This document shows positions 1 through 11,616 of a stretch of DNA of 64,000 nucleotides, one piece after another; the first letter of the stretch is position 1; the number at the start of each line of letters is the position of its first letter. The stretch is from contig OY829541.1 in assembly GCA_963691705.1 (NCBI GenBank), positions 18,842,564 through 18,906,563 of the forward strand. The letters run 5' to 3'. Made by a program: the position numbers and the translations under genes. Below the pieces are notes generated by a model that was not told the DNA's origin, made no database searches, and saw nothing but the letters and a program-made list of their open reading frames with translations. Origin of the DNA: Viola odorata. Taxonomy: Eukaryota; Streptophyta; Magnoliopsida; Malpighiales; Violaceae.

Positions 1-166
1 GTGGTTTCTCGGTGTCTAGGCCTAAGCTGAGGGATTTCTAGGCGGAGCCTTTTGTGGCTGAGGACGATGAGTCGGGGATGATTGGTTCAAGGACTTTGCG
101 TTTATGGGCTACCTGCTTGATAGTCATTAGGAGGGCGTTTGATGTGACTGGTTGTTTGTTGGGGAT
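1..166. other. Unassigned flank upstream of element A
   Basis: This is host DNA or an older repeat lying immediately 5' of the element A LTR and cut by the window edge. One plus-strand frame stays open for about 40 codons (from about 42 to the LTR) after an in-frame TAG, and reads like a possible coding remnant, but I recognise no family. The first base of the LTR follows the pentamer GGGAT. That would be the target-site duplication, but the other end of element A is missing, so it cannot be confirmed. Confidence 0.3.
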
Positions 167-735
167 TGATAACAATACCCCTAACAACGAGGGCATTTTC
201 GTCTTATACCCTGCGGTGGGGGAAAAAGCTGTCACTACCGCCTCGACAGCTTCGGGGCTATCGCCTCTAGGATGGTCGACATCAGTGAGGGGGTCCCACA
301 CATCATACTGTCGCGATACAGGGCGTTATCCCATCCCAGGCCAAGCTAGGCATCTCGAGAGGAGCGTGGGCGTTGCCTTGCCTAGGTGACGCCCACCCCC
401 CATATGTATACTTGACACAACGATAGTGTATTCCATCAGCGAGGCACTCTAACCCCCCCCCCCCCCCTGACGGGAGCATTAGCACCTTGTGACCGAGATC
501 ACTCAGAAATGCCCCATTTTTGCCTATAAATACCTCCGCCACAAAGGAGGAAGGTAAGCCTGAGATTGCTAGCCAAAGCTCTGCTATTTTACACAATCAC
601 TACTCACTTAGGCATCGGAGTATTTACGCCGGAGACCCCCTCCGGCGCTGTGCAGGTACATTGGATGCCGTGGACAGTCGACCTCAAGACTCCTAATCCT
701 CTACTACCCTTCAGCGAATAGTCCGAATCTTATCA
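167..735 (+). repeat. 5' LTR of element A
   Basis: The LTR begins TGATAACAAT and ends CTTATCA, giving the imperfect inverted ends seen in elements C and D. A TATA box, CTATAAATA, lies at about 525-533 and would drive the genomic transcript. A long poly-C tract lies near 452-468. The downstream part (CATCGGAGT, CGCCGGAG, GCAGGTACATT at about 614-661) closely matches the corresponding part of the C LTRs, while U3 has diverged more. The boundaries rest on terminal similarity to the paired C LTRs and on the primer-site motif starting three bases after the end. Confidence 0.8.
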
Positions 736-738
736 AAT

Positions 739-757
739 TGGTGCTTTCATTGAGAGC
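739..757 (+). promoter_or_regulatory. Putative primer binding site, element A
   Basis: The motif TGGTGCTTTCATTGAGAGC starts three bases after the LTR. It begins with TGG, complementary to the universal CCA end of a tRNA, and the same motif occupies the same place in element C. I could not assign it to a particular plant tRNA. Confidence 0.55.
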
Positions 758-820
758 TTTTGTTCTATTAAGTGAACATCCTTAATAGCCAAGCTCTATT
801 CTCTTAAAATTCGAAGGATT

Positions 821-3800
821 ATGGAGTCCGACTCAGATCCCGCACTGTCCCAGTCTTCTAGCCTCCCATTTTCTACTCGTAGGCGACTCTTCGCTTTCGC
901 CACCACTGACGCTTCCATCACGGTGCAAGAAGTCCCACCGGGCATGTCGGATCCCCCTTTTGAGCAAGTGACGGGAAAATTTGCATCTCAAGCATATACT
1001 CCTCTATCCCAGATGCCAGGACCTAGTTACTCTATTCCCCATTCGAGGGCACCTGCGATAGATGGCGCAGGCAATCCTCTCGCGGATTCAATATCGGCCC
1101 TTCGAGCCCAACTAGACTAGCTGACAGAATTAGCCGCAGGATTTACGCCTCATGTTTCGGGACCCAGCCTGCCTTCTCATATAGTCTTTACTCCATCCAT
1201 CGTCACTGACTGTTGCACCCCCTTTTTGGATTTTTCCTAATGCGACGCGGGTTTGGGACAAGATGTGAGACGAAATTGGACTCATCTCACATAATGCTAA
1301 TGGAGTCGCCACCCTAATTTGTTTCTAGGTTTAGGGAACCTACAGTCATGGCATAAAAATAAATAAATAAAATAAAAGCTAAGGCAAAATGGGTCTGAAC
1401 CCGAGAACAGGGGTTCAGAGTCGATTTATGGACTCGGGAAGGTGTTAGGCACCCGAGTCACATCCTAAAAAGGTTACCAGATAAAAGAGGTGTTTAAAAT
1501 CATATTTGAAAAATAAAAAAGTCCTAATTTAGTGATCATGCCCAATAGATGATAAAATTATAATTTTAAATATTCATGCATACGAGTGCATATGCGGACA
1601 AAGCGTGAAATAAATAAAAGGGTAAGAAACGTTTACATCTGGAGGGTATGAGCAGTTGATTTATCCTACAAAGACGAGATTATTAGTTCAGAAAATGATA
1701 GTCGAGAAACAGATAAATATTTAATGACTTATTACAAGTGAAATAATTAATTATAGTGATTAAATGCGAGTGGAATATTTATTGAGGCATGCAAAAATAA
1801 TTAGTTAAAAAGTACGAGCACACGAATAATCGGAATCAAAATTATCGTACGCAAGCGAAATAACTTTTTTTGATGATTATGCGCGAGCAGAATAATTAAA
1901 CATGCAAAAGCATATGAGGGTAATAATTAAATATGCAGGCATACGAAAATTAAATAGTACTAGTGCAGAAAATAAATAAACAGTACAACCATATGGAAAA
2001 TTAAATAAACAGTACACGCATAGAAAAAATCAGTACGAAAACTAAACGGACTGAAAGATTGGACTAGGCCCACTGGGCCTAGAAATTGGGCCCACAGCAG
2101 CCCATCTTTTCTTTTTCCATTTGGGCTTGGCCCATGATCAAATAATTTTCTTTCCCGTTTGGGCTTGGCATAGGCCAAGCCCATGATCAATTAAAATGCA
2201 TGACCAACCCATTTTCTTCCTCCTCCCCGCACTGTTCTTCTTCTTCCTTGAAGAACTGAACCAGTCACGCAGCAACGCAACTCTGGTGTGCGACAGTCGC
2301 CGGCAGCAGCAGGCCACGGCGGCAGTAGTGGTGGCGTACGGCCGCGGCAGAGACGGTGGTGTAGCTTGGTGTGGCATGGTGAGGCAGCGGCAGCGGTGAT
2401 AGATCGGTGGCGGTGGCGAGGCAGCAGCAGCGGCGAGGCAGTACGGCAAGCAAGGCGGCGGCGATGCAGTACGGCAAGCAAGGCGGCGGCGAGCAAGGTC
2501 GTAACGAGGAAGGCACGGCAGTGGTCAGGCGAGGCAGCGGCAGCGGCGGCGATGGACAGTAGCAACAACTTCCTCTTCCTCCTCTCGACGCCAAACAGTA
2601 AGCAAAAACAAAGGAAAAAAAACAGAACAAAAAATAAATACAAAGATGATTAAACTTGGTTTGTTGCTTCTGCCGAGAGAGAGGAAGAGAGAGTGTGTTG
2701 TGTGTATCAATTGGCTCTCTCTGTTGGTGAAGAAAATGCTTGGAGGGGTTGGCTATTTAAAGGCGAGTAAGTCGGTGATGGCAAGGGAAAGACAATGCTG
2801 ATACAGGGACGAAGGGAAAGAGAAAGAAGCAAAATGAAAATAGCGTGAGGTGGCATGTTGCATTTTGGTGTCACAAAAACGAAAATGGAAGTTGAGATTG
2901 GCTCATGTATGCATGCACCATGCTTAAATCCTTGGCCGTTGGATGAGGAGAAAAGAAAGTTCAATGCTTGATCAAGGGCCATGGCAATTTATGCATTAAT
3001 GCATATTAATTGTGGCACGAACGGGATATTTCTTGAAACGAAAATAAACCAGAACTGAAAAGACTAAAAGGTGCAGAAAAATAAGACAAAATAAATGCTA
3101 GACAGTGAATACAGAAAAAAGTTCGAATTTATTCACTCGGAATCCTTAAAAATTCGAACGAAAATAAATATTATAGCGAAGCAAATTGAATAAAAAAATG
3201 ATATAGCGTGAACGAAAATAATAGTAGATAATTGGTAATTAAAGAAAGAATGCGTCCGATCCACGGTCCGAGGAAATTTATTCAGGACCGATAGAAGTTC
3301 GAACGAAAAGACAGTAAAAATACGAAAAAACTAAAATGACACGAAATGGTACGAAATATTAAAATAAATAGCCTAAGATCGAAAATCGATAGAATTTCGA
3401 TTTAAATGAGCTAATAATGTGATAAAACAAAAAAGTGCGAAAAAACGCGTCAAAAATCGGGTAGCAACACTGACCGACCGCTGTCACCTCGGCAATCTAG
3501 AGGCCTTCCTTTATCTCTACCTTTGACATCAACCCTTGTTGGAGTCATGCAACTCGCGCATAGACGCGTCGAACCGTCTGAGCAGCATAGGAGGGAAGCT
3601 CCTGTTCTTGAAGGGGAACGATGGGACGACGAATATAGAGATCATTGGGATAACAGGCGAGAGGAGATGTTCAGGGACCCGTCTCCCAGGCACAGTGAGA
3701 GATCGAGTAACAGAAGGCATCGAACTCGAACGCCAAGAAGTCACAGCCGATCTCCCAAGCGGCGTCGTGAGTATGATTTTCGAGCTCAAAGGCAGCTCAA

Positions 3801-4229
3801 CGAGCGCTCTCCCCCTCGTCAACCACAAGGGATTCTTGATGATAACAGTGGTCACCCATTCAGCTACCGTGTCAGACATCACCGGGTCAATCGGCATGTA
3901 AAACTCCCTGTGGAATCATATGATGGCACAAAGGATCCTATTTCTCATCTTAATAAGGTGAAGAATTTTGTACAGTTTCAAACTCACAGCGACGCTGCGT
4001 TATGTCAAATCTTTGTAATGACGCTATCTGGGGTAGTGCGTCTTTGGTTCGAGGGACTTCCGGCAGGGTCTATTGATAATTTTTCCCAACTGGAAGCTAA
4101 ATTTCGGAGCCGGTTCAGCACGACTGTTCCTATTAGGAAATATACGGCAACACTATTCGATATTCACCGAAAGCCACAAGAGTCCTTGAAGGATTTTTTG
4201 AGTCGTTTTGATCTGGAGATGTCGCTGTC
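821..4229 (+). pseudogene. gag of element A, interrupted and truncated
   Basis: The coding segments are 821-1210 and 3475-4229. Removing the solo LTR and one copy of its CTGAC target duplication restores one reading frame across the junction (reading ...PSIVTD then RPLSP...), which also supports the solo-LTR ends. The N-terminus is Ser-rich (SSLPFSTRRRLFAFATTDAS), matching the C gag start. The second segment carries the Arg/Ser-rich stretch and the retrotransposon gag core (ISHLNKVKNFVQFQTHSDAA, then a WFEG motif). A TAG at 1118-1120 interrupts the frame before the solo LTR. The reading ends at about 4229 after EMSL, where C and D continue with a TPGVT motif. The zinc knuckle and all of pol are absent. 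As in other retrotransposons, Gag would form the cytoplasmic particle, but this copy is dead. Confidence 0.85.
1211..3469 (-). mobile_element. Solo LTR (unrelated LTR family) inserted in gag
   Basis: A 2,259-bp segment with TGTTGC...GCAACA ends, flanked by perfect CTGAC duplications (1206-1210 and 3470-3474), sits inside the element A gag frame. It has no gag-pol coding, so it is best read as a solo LTR left by recombination between two LTRs, or a long non-autonomous element. The minus orientation is tentative: on that strand a TATA-like TTTAAATAG near 2752-2760 is followed by a CT-rich leader-like stretch. A GC-rich block at about 2290-2560 contains CGGCGG/CAGCGG-type repeats and a duplicated 26-bp segment near 2435-2490. 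Overlapping ORFs there on both strands are compositional artefacts. The family is not identified. Confidence 0.8.
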
Positions 4230-5291
4230 GAGGCTTTTTTTATTTGCTTGTAATCATGACGTGATCCAAGCTTCTCGGGCAACTTCTTCATAATGTGCCA
4301 CAGGCAAAGACGATGGTGAGAATTAGGGAAGACTGATTTGACAGCTTTTTGAATGGACTTGCATTGGTCAGTAATTATTGCATTTGGAGCCTTTGACATG
4401 CACATCAACCAAGATTTAAACAACCAAATGTATGTATCTGCCTCTTCATTTGAGAGTAAACCACAACCAAATAATACAGTCTGCCCATGGTGATTAACAC
4501 CAACAAATGGAGCAAAAGGCATGTCATATCTATAAGTTAAGTACATTGTATCAAATGATATAACATCACCAAAAGATTCATATGCTGCTATAGATCGTGC
4601 ATCTGCCCAAAATACATTTTTTAACCGACTGTCATCATCTATGTCAAGCATATAAAAGAAATTAGGATTCCTCTTTTGCATGCATGCAAAATACATGCCA
4701 AGTGATGCTGCATCTCCAACTCCAAGCCTAATTTGTCTGACCTTAAGAATATGATTTCTACAATCTTTCTCAGCAAAGGTCAAGTTCTCATACCCACCTA
4801 CTTCCACAACCATAGAATGAAAATTATTACTAACATGTATGCCTGCTTGGTCATTTGTTTCAAGCCTTCTCTTCGCATACGTATCAATATTTTTATTACA
4901 CTGAAAAAAATCATGATTTCATGGGACTCAAAGCATGATTATGCACAAGATTAACAGATGAAATAGTGAACTCTCCTTTAACATTAACAATACAATTGAT
5001 TTTGGCCTTACAATTAGTTCTTCTTGATGCCCTTGGACTATACGTAATAATATAATACTTCAGATTCCCATAATCATCTTTCTTCCCACTTTTTCTCTTA
5101 ATACCGAATCCCAATTCACGAGCATACTCACGATAAAAATTGTAAACTTCTTATTCTGATTTAAAGGTCATACCTGACTTCGGAATCAATTTATCATCAG
5201 GTTCCGACAATGGAGGACTAAAATCACTTTGAGGCTCATCACTTTGAGCCTCATCACTTCGTGGCTCATCACTTTGAGGTAAATACTCCAT
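4230..5291 (-). pseudogene. FAR1-RELATED SEQUENCE (FRS)-like fragment
   Basis: FAR1/FRS proteins are plant transcription factors derived from Mutator-like transposases. The reading starts at ATG 5289-5291 with an acidic leader containing a four-fold QSDEP-type repeat. It continues into the FAR1 DNA-binding region (FYREYARELGFGIKRKSGKK) and then the MULE transposase-like core (NVFWADARS, SFDTMY, ITDQC, HRLCLWHIMKKLPEKLGS). Homology stops at about 4230, inside the core, so the C-terminal part including the SWIM zinc finger is missing. It is clearly broken: an in-frame TAA near 5151 just before the FAR1 region, a TGA near 4911, and a frameshift at the adjacent A/T run (about 4905). The reading just upstream of the ATG looks like a splice acceptor (TTACAG). 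It could be a host gene copy or a piece carried by a MULE; I saw no terminal inverted repeats. Confidence 0.85.
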
Positions 5292-8065
5292 TATCTGTAA
5301 CAAAAGGTTACAAGATTGTTGTAATTTTTGAACCATAATGTGAAAAAAAACTGATTTTTTATTAAGAGGATAACATAAATCACATAAATATGAGGACATT
5401 ATTGAATTGTGAGGACAGTACATAAATACCAATGAAAGAGTTTTTGAGTTTGAAGCTGAAATCTTTACAAATAAATTAAACATCTTGATACTCGGCACAT
5501 TATCAGGATTTTACTATTTACAAGGCCAACACAAGCAAAAGGCTGATAAATTTTTGAGTTTGATTTACATCCTTATCATTGTTTACTTTGGTACAAGGGA
5601 TTCATGTGAGCAAACTGGTTAGGCTTGAGTCAAATGTTTGAGTTTCTGTTCAAGGATAAAAAAAACAAGAACAAAACATTTGAAGTTTTTTTTTAAAAAA
5701 GTTCAATAAATCGTAGAAGAGTTTTTGTTGACAAGAGATTGTAAAAATGAAAAACGCTAATTTTTTATTTGTTTTAATTTTTCCATACACTAAATGGGTT
5801 TAGATTCTACAAACATGGGCTTACTAAAGCCCGTTCCAAATCCACCTGAAGGATGATTAGCCAAGGATTATAATGATTTAGGCCTAGTTGCGGAGAATTA
5901 TCTCCTGTTTCTAATTTCAAAATTAGAAACAAGAACAGAACATTTGAAAAAGACCCAGAAATACTCAGTCACCAAAGATTTAAAAAAGAAAAAAGAGAAG
6001 GAAAATCACAAAAATGTGGGTCTAAATTGGATCCCCATCAGTTTTTCAGAAAGGTTTCGGGAAGTTTGGGTCTTTTACGGGAACATTGGTCTTTCAGTTG
6101 TACGCAAGTGAAGTGAAGGAGGAGACTTGACTCTAGAAACGGAAGCGTGGACCGGGTGAGGGAATGCTTTATGTATCAAGGGACGTGTTTGTCTTTTAAT
6201 CGACAAGTAAGGGACGTAATGGAAATTATGTCATAGGCATGTCATTGTGCCAAGTGTTGACTTAACATTGGTGAGAGATTAGACCTATAGGACATTCATG
6301 CTCGAAGCTACGGGTTCTAATCACTCTCCATCAAAATTATCATAACCGAACCAGACAGTGAACCACTCAACTTATGATTCATTAATGTTTTAGTTCAATT
6401 GATTTTAATCAGGTTTAACCAGATCGTATTTCAAAATAGTTCGTACATCAAACCGTTCAGCTCATAATTCACCGATTTACTAATTCAACTAGATTGAATC
6501 GGGTTGAACCGGTTGGTTTATATAATTTTGATTAAAAGAAATATATTTGAGTAAAATTTGTGTTTTTTTTATTCTAATCAGGTTTGATTCCATTTTTTGG
6601 GTTCAATTTTGTTCCCTACATAATTCAAATAGCATGATTTTGAGTAAAATTGGTGTTCTTTGATGGGATATTATTTTATATTCTACTAAAAATCAATACA
6701 ATATTTCTAATATTTTCTTTTCTTTTTTATTATTCACTATATGCAATTAAATTTTTCTATTTGTTGGGTCAAGTTTGTTATTTCAAATTTTTCTATTTGT
6801 TACAGTTGCATATCAAGCAATGGACATGTAACATGTTTTATATTTTATTTTATTTTTGGGCTACTAATTGGTTTGTCTGCTCTGTTACTTTTGTTTTACA
6901 TGGAGTTGTCTTAATTTTCCTAGTACTTTATGTTCCATATACATAATATATTTCAAATGTGATTTATGTATCTTCCAGGTTCTAACCTAAAGAAAGAAGA
7001 GATGGAATAACTTGTGATACAACTTATACTTGATCAGGTTCTGGTAAGACTTTTGTGTTGTCATCCGCATGCTTGTGTATAATAAGGTTTTGAATGGCAT
7101 GACAACACATTGAAAATGTTTGGAATATTTACTAATTATTTTCAACATTATTTATTGAACAAAACCTGAATTGCATTTTATGCTTCCAAATTGAACAAGT
7201 TTCTTTACAACCAAAGCTCATGTGTTTAATAAGTATAGTGGACATGTTATATTTAAAGTTGTATTATAGTTTACGATCAATTTATTAAAATTATGTTATA
7301 TTTATTCACTAAAGCCTTTTGCATTATATTGGCAGTTACATAAATTTTCTTAAAAGTTATGTTGACAATAAAGCCTCTGCCTAATGGTAAACTTCGTTAT
7401 GTAGAAAGAAGAATTTCAGCGTACAGCTTACTCTACAAATGCTTATGTGACTATAGGATCATTAGCGAAACAGGTGTTGCAAGGTATGAATGCTTCTCTT
7501 CATTGGGGATCATAACCTTAGTTACCATGTTTCTTAGGAAGAAAAATAGTATTCATACAGGATAGCCTGGTAGCTCCTGGACAAACTTGATTCTGAAGGG
7601 AATTGTTGCGTAAAAGGGGAATTTAGAGTTAGGTTTTGATATAGTGGACTTGGGTGGAGTTGATGGTTGATTCTAAAGAACATTTCTGATTTCGAAAGAC
7701 ATTGATCTCTCCACATTGAGAGCAGTTCCAACTAGAAACTAAAGCAATTCATAGAAGGGCTTTAGTAATGACTCAACATAAAACTAAAAGGCTTTGAATA
7801 TATTCAACTTAAAGTTTCAGATTTGAATTTTTGTTTTGCAGATAAGTATGCAAAATCTCCCTACTAAACTTGTTTGGTGTTGAGACATTTTGATGTTGAG
7901 TCCATTCATTTCGAGAGATGCTTTTGTGTTTCATGGTCATGTTTCTTGCTTTTCCTTTTATGCATGATATATCCTAGTATCAATGTATAGATATTTGATT
8001 GTTTCAATATAACATGTACTTCTTCTCTTATTTTATACTATTATTTATAAACTCTATCTTGTGGA
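5292..8065. other. Gene-free stretch, AT-rich, no family recognised
   Basis: No convincing coding region is present on either strand. The part at 6340-6960 is strongly AT-rich with degenerate direct repeats (for example TTGAGTAAAATT near 6550 and 6643). ORFs of 65-98 codons at 6650-6946, 7359-7565 and 7534-7731 are low-complexity or overlap each other antisense, and I do not accept them as genes. Parts may be promoter or intron sequence belonging to the neighbouring FRS-like and GeBP-like fragments. Confidence 0.4.
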
Positions 8066-8307
8066 ACCAGATCCCGACTCGGATTCATCCTCAGATACCG
8101 AATCGTTGTTTTGGGTTGGGTTTTTGGTGTCGGAGGGTTGGGATTGGGGTTTTGGGGCAGGAGATTTTGGGGACAGGGTTTGGGTTTTGGGGGGAGGAGA
8201 TAGTGCTTATGTTTGTTCCTCCTCCTCGCTACCGCTCGTGGTGTCATCTTCAACTTCAGAAGAAGCAGAAGAGAATGGTCAATCCGGTTAGCGCGTCTTG
8301 GTGGCAT
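8066..8307 (-). pseudogene. Possible GeBP/STKL-like N-terminal fragment
   Basis: The minus strand from ATG 8305-8307 begins with a basic MPPRR start. After a one-base frame change it reads as an acidic, Ser- and Pro-rich chain: SSASSEVEDDTTSGSEEEEQ, an in-frame TAA, then PKSPAPKPQSQPSDTKN and SEDESESGSGS. This composition is typical of the disordered N-terminus of GLABROUS1-enhancer-binding-protein (GeBP/STKL) transcription factors in eudicots. The diagnostic DNA-binding domain is not present. The assignment rests on low-complexity sequence, so another acidic nuclear protein is possible. Confidence 0.35.
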
Positions 8308-8410
8308 GGTGGAAGAGCGCAGAAGAGAGGCGTAGGGAAGAGATGCGGGTGAGGCGCACTAATTCACCCTTTTATGCATATATAGTATGTAAACTATATT
8401 AAATAATGAA

Positions 8411-8425
8411 CCCTAAACCCTAAAA
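8411..8425. repeat. Two-unit plant telomere-type repeat (telo-box)
   Basis: CCCTAAACCCTAAAA is two units of the plant telomere repeat, three bases before the point where COG1 similarity begins. It could be a telo-box promoter element, possibly of the minus-strand GeBP-like fragment, or a short interstitial telomeric patch left at a repaired break. Confidence 0.5.
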
Positions 8426-8427
8426 AT

Positions 8428-10192
8428 AGCTACAGGGAGGTACACGCGTGCCAAACACGTGCATTCCAAGCTTGCCATGAGTAACAATCGCGAAGACACT
8501 GGGATTTTGTCTAATTTCCCGCTTTTGCAGCACCAATGGCAGATTGTGGAGAGGTTTAAGGCACAGATTTCGCAGCGTAGCCATGAGAGACTGTTGGATC
8601 TGGGGTTAGGGATTGACGCGTACGCCGATGCGTTAGCTGCAGTTGTTGTAACCCAAACAGGCAATTAGTTTGTTTCTTGAGACTATGAAGATTTGGATAC
8701 TTTCAGAAATTGGTTGTCTTTAGTGTTAATAGTAATAATGACAATGGGAGTGGTGAGGTCACCGTTCTTGTGTATTATGAAGCGTTGAAAATAATTCAGG
8801 TTAGTGTAGGCCAAGTTGGGGAGTTGTTCTTGCAAGTGATGAATGATTTGCCGCTGTTTTATAAAGTTATTTTAAGTTCCCCCCCTGCGACTCAATTGTT
8901 TGGTGGGATTCCTAACCTAGATGAGGAGGTAAGGGTGTGGAAAAATTTCAGAGAAAAGCTTGAATCTGTTATGGTTATGCTTGATAAAGGTTATATTGCT
9001 CAAGCTTGTTTGAGTTGGTTAAGGGAGTGTGGTGAGTTGATTGTGGGTGAGGTTAATGGGAAGTATTTGATCAATGCTATTGCTACCGGTGGAGAACTTG
9101 CCATGGCGGAGAGGAAGATCAGGGAGACTATGAATAGTAAAGCGGTGTTGGAAGGTAGTTTGGAGTGGCTCAAGAGTGTCTTTGGTTCGGAGATTGAGCT
9201 GCCTTGGAGTAGGATCCGTGAACTGGTTTTAGAAGATGATTCTGATCTTTGGGATGAGATATTTGAGTTTACTTTTGTTCGAAGAATGAAAATGATTATC
9301 AACTCAGGATTTGAGGATATAATGGCCAGTGTCAGTTTGGAGGGCTCCATTGTAACAGTTGGGGATATTCCTGGTGAACTGATTGATTTCCAGGCATACT
9401 TAAACAAACCTTGTGCAAGTGGTGGGGTTTGGTTCATAGATCCCAAATTGAAGAAGTCTGGCCTAGGTTCAGCTCATAAGGTGCCACATGAAGAGAATGA
9501 TTTCTAGACTTGTCTTAATGCTTACTTTGGTCTTGAGATTAGTAGAATAAGAGTTGCTGTAGACAACCGCTATCAGAGCATTCTTGATGACCTACTCAGT
9601 TTTTTGGAATCTCCAAAGGCATCTATCAGGATAAAGGATTTGGCACCATTTTTACAAGATAAGTGCCATGATAGCATGTCAACTATCTTGACTGAACTAA
9701 AAAAGGAGCTTGATAGTTTGTATGCTGCCATGACAAGTTTTGACAAGGGTGGTGAGTTGATGCCCCTTGCTATTGTGGTTGAGAGAGCACTTTTCATCGG
9801 GAGACTCTTGTTTGCATTTAAGAACCACTCAGAACACATTCCCATTATACTTGGTTCTCCAAGGTTTTGGGATAAAGATGTTATGGCTGCTATTTTTGAC
9901 AAGTTGCCATCAGTTTTAAGGCAATCTAGAGTTGCAGCTGGTTATCCTGTCCCTGATAGTCCTGGACGACAGTCACCCAGTTTTAAAAAAAATTGACCCC
10001 TCTGCTACTGCTGCTCTGCTTGGAATAAATGAAAGTGCTAGCCCTAAACTTGAAGAACTAGGCAAAATCATGAGGGATCTCTGTATCAGCGTGCACCAGT
10101 TGTGGATATCTTGGTTGCCTGATGAGCTTTTAGCCATTCTTGCTCGGGATCTTGGAAGGGATGATGGGCTATTGGCAACAACTCCATTACGG
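8428..10192 (+). pseudogene. COG1: COG1 (conserved oligomeric Golgi complex subunit 1) fragment
   Basis: COG1 is a subunit of the COG tether, which acts in retrograde vesicle transport at the Golgi. Similarity begins abruptly at about 8428 with [12 protein letters not shown] and then [20 protein letters not shown]. It continues through [50 protein letters not shown] and [15 protein letters not shown] to a GT donor (GTAAGT) after TTPLR at 10192. The N-terminal Vps51-like region and the last exons are absent. Damage includes a frameshift near 8660-8710 ([10 protein letters not shown] is in another frame), a TAG at 9505-9507 where the family has Gln, and a frameshift in an A8 run at 9985-9992. 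Most of the piece is one long exon ending in a real splice donor, so it comes from genomic DNA and not from an mRNA copy. Confidence 0.9.
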
Positions 10193-11616
10193 GTAAGTGG
10201 TGTCTGCTTGAGAGTCACTGTTTGCTCACTAAATTTTTTATCCAGTCACTCTATTCCAGTTAAGCATTTTAACCAGACGTGTTATTTTGTTAGATAGCAT
10301 TGCGCTTTGTTATATATGTACATTAGGTTCTTACATTTTTATACTTTTTTTTGCCATCCATCCATATTTTGTTGCAGTCATCATGAAGCAATAATTGTTC
10401 AAGGGAATAGAAAAATGTAGAAATAATTGCAACAAAATGTTTTTTCAATTTATTGTTGTAGCAAAGCTGTTTGTAAAAAATGTTGTACTTGCTGAACTTT
10501 TAGGAAATATTTTTGTTTGAATTCCATACTCTTCAAGACATTAAGGGCAATTGTTCTTACTGAAAACTTCTCACTTGCCAAGAAAAAAATTGCTAAGTAA
10601 AATGTGTTTACGACCTTTTTCAGAAACTGGATTTTATAATTTTTTATTTTTCACTATTAATGTTCTTGTTATCTTTAAAAAATTTAGAGTCGGGGAAAAT
10701 CTAATCACTTGGAAATGAATTCAAATGTTGGGATAAAAATGACAATTTTTTTTAACGACCAATTAATTCCTTTCACCTTTCTTTTCCCAAAAATGAATTC
10801 TGCTTCCTTATGCAGATAAGTATTAATATACTGATTGATTTGAGAACCTTCTATTGGCATAGTGTGCTAATGCTTTGGTGTATGGTTAATTTCCTTTGAA
10901 GGTAGCTTGTCCTCATTGATCTGCCATACACAAACTTTTGTTGGCTTACTGCTGATGTTGTAAGATGAAAGGAGTTTATAGTTTGTTTTCTACTATTCAT
11001 ACTATATATTCTTCTACATTTCTTTTTATCGTTTGAAAGTGGATTATATCTGACATACAATTTGCATACAGAGAACAAATCACAGCAGAAAATAGGAATC
11101 CTTACAACATCTCTTTGTTAAATGAATTTATTTTTCATCCATATGTAAGTGTGGGTAATAAACATGCTTAGTGAAACTTTTGATACCAGTGGGGCTCTGG
11201 ATAGATTGCGGAAGGTTAGCATCTGTGTACCTTGTTGAAGCTTTGATATGGAATTTGAAGAACATGGAAGAGTATCATTAACAATGTTTCTAAGTATAGA
11301 CAAATGTTGGTGTAAGATTGTAGTTTTATTTATGAAAGTTTTTTCATTTAGTTTGTGTCCATTTCCTGGTTTAAGCTATTGATTCAACTCCCTATTGCTG
11401 GAGAAAATGAAGTTATTCTCTAATCCTGATATCAAATTTCCTTTTAATATAGACTTCTTGGCGTATTTGATTGTTTGACTATTTGAGGTCTCTAGTCTGT
11501 TAGTTTTATCTTGTTATGGTTAGATCCCTCTGGATGGCGAGGTTTATACTGCTAATTGTATTTGCTTGGTGATCAAAACTATTGTAAGATATTCATATAT
11601 ACTCTTCTCTTCACAG
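10193..11616. other. Spacer between COG1 and VPS13 fragments
   Basis: This AT-rich sequence follows the COG1 splice donor and precedes the first recognisable VPS13 splice acceptor. It presumably contains part of a COG1 intron joined to part of a VPS13 intron, but I could not place the junction. No coding segment was recognised. Confidence 0.45.

Larger units (their letters stand above)
167..4229 (+). mobile_element. Element A: truncated Tat-like Ty3/gypsy retrotransposon
   Basis: Plus-strand 5' part of an LTR retrotransposon: complete 5' LTR, primer-binding-site-like motif, leader and the N-terminal part of gag. It is related to elements C and D, sharing LTR ends, the LTR block GGATGGTCGACATCAG, the primer-site motif and gag similarity. 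Everything after the middle of gag (rest of gag, pol, antisense ORFs, 3' LTR) is missing, because a FAR1-related gene fragment abuts gag at about 4230. A solo LTR of another family (1211-3469) lies inside gag. The copy cannot encode its own transposition. The order of events is inferred: A inserted, the solo-LTR parent inserted into A, and a rearrangement removed A's 3' part at an unknown time. Confidence 0.8.

Noticed and set aside
2138..2710. Overlapping ORFs of 61-150 codons on both strands in the GC-rich block
   Set aside because: They come from CGG/CAG-type low-complexity sequence inside the solo LTR, overlap each other in several frames and lack any domain.
3529..3901. ORFs of about 120 codons in other frames over gag of element A
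   Set aside because: They are shadows of the gag frame, which is the one similar to C and D.
4230..5291. An active Mutator-like transposon
   Set aside because: The reading has stops and a frameshift, lacks its C-terminus, and I see no terminal inverted repeats or target duplication.
6650..6946. 98-codon hydrophobic ORF
   Set aside because: AT-rich, Phe/Leu/Tyr-dominated translation with no similarity; chance ORF.
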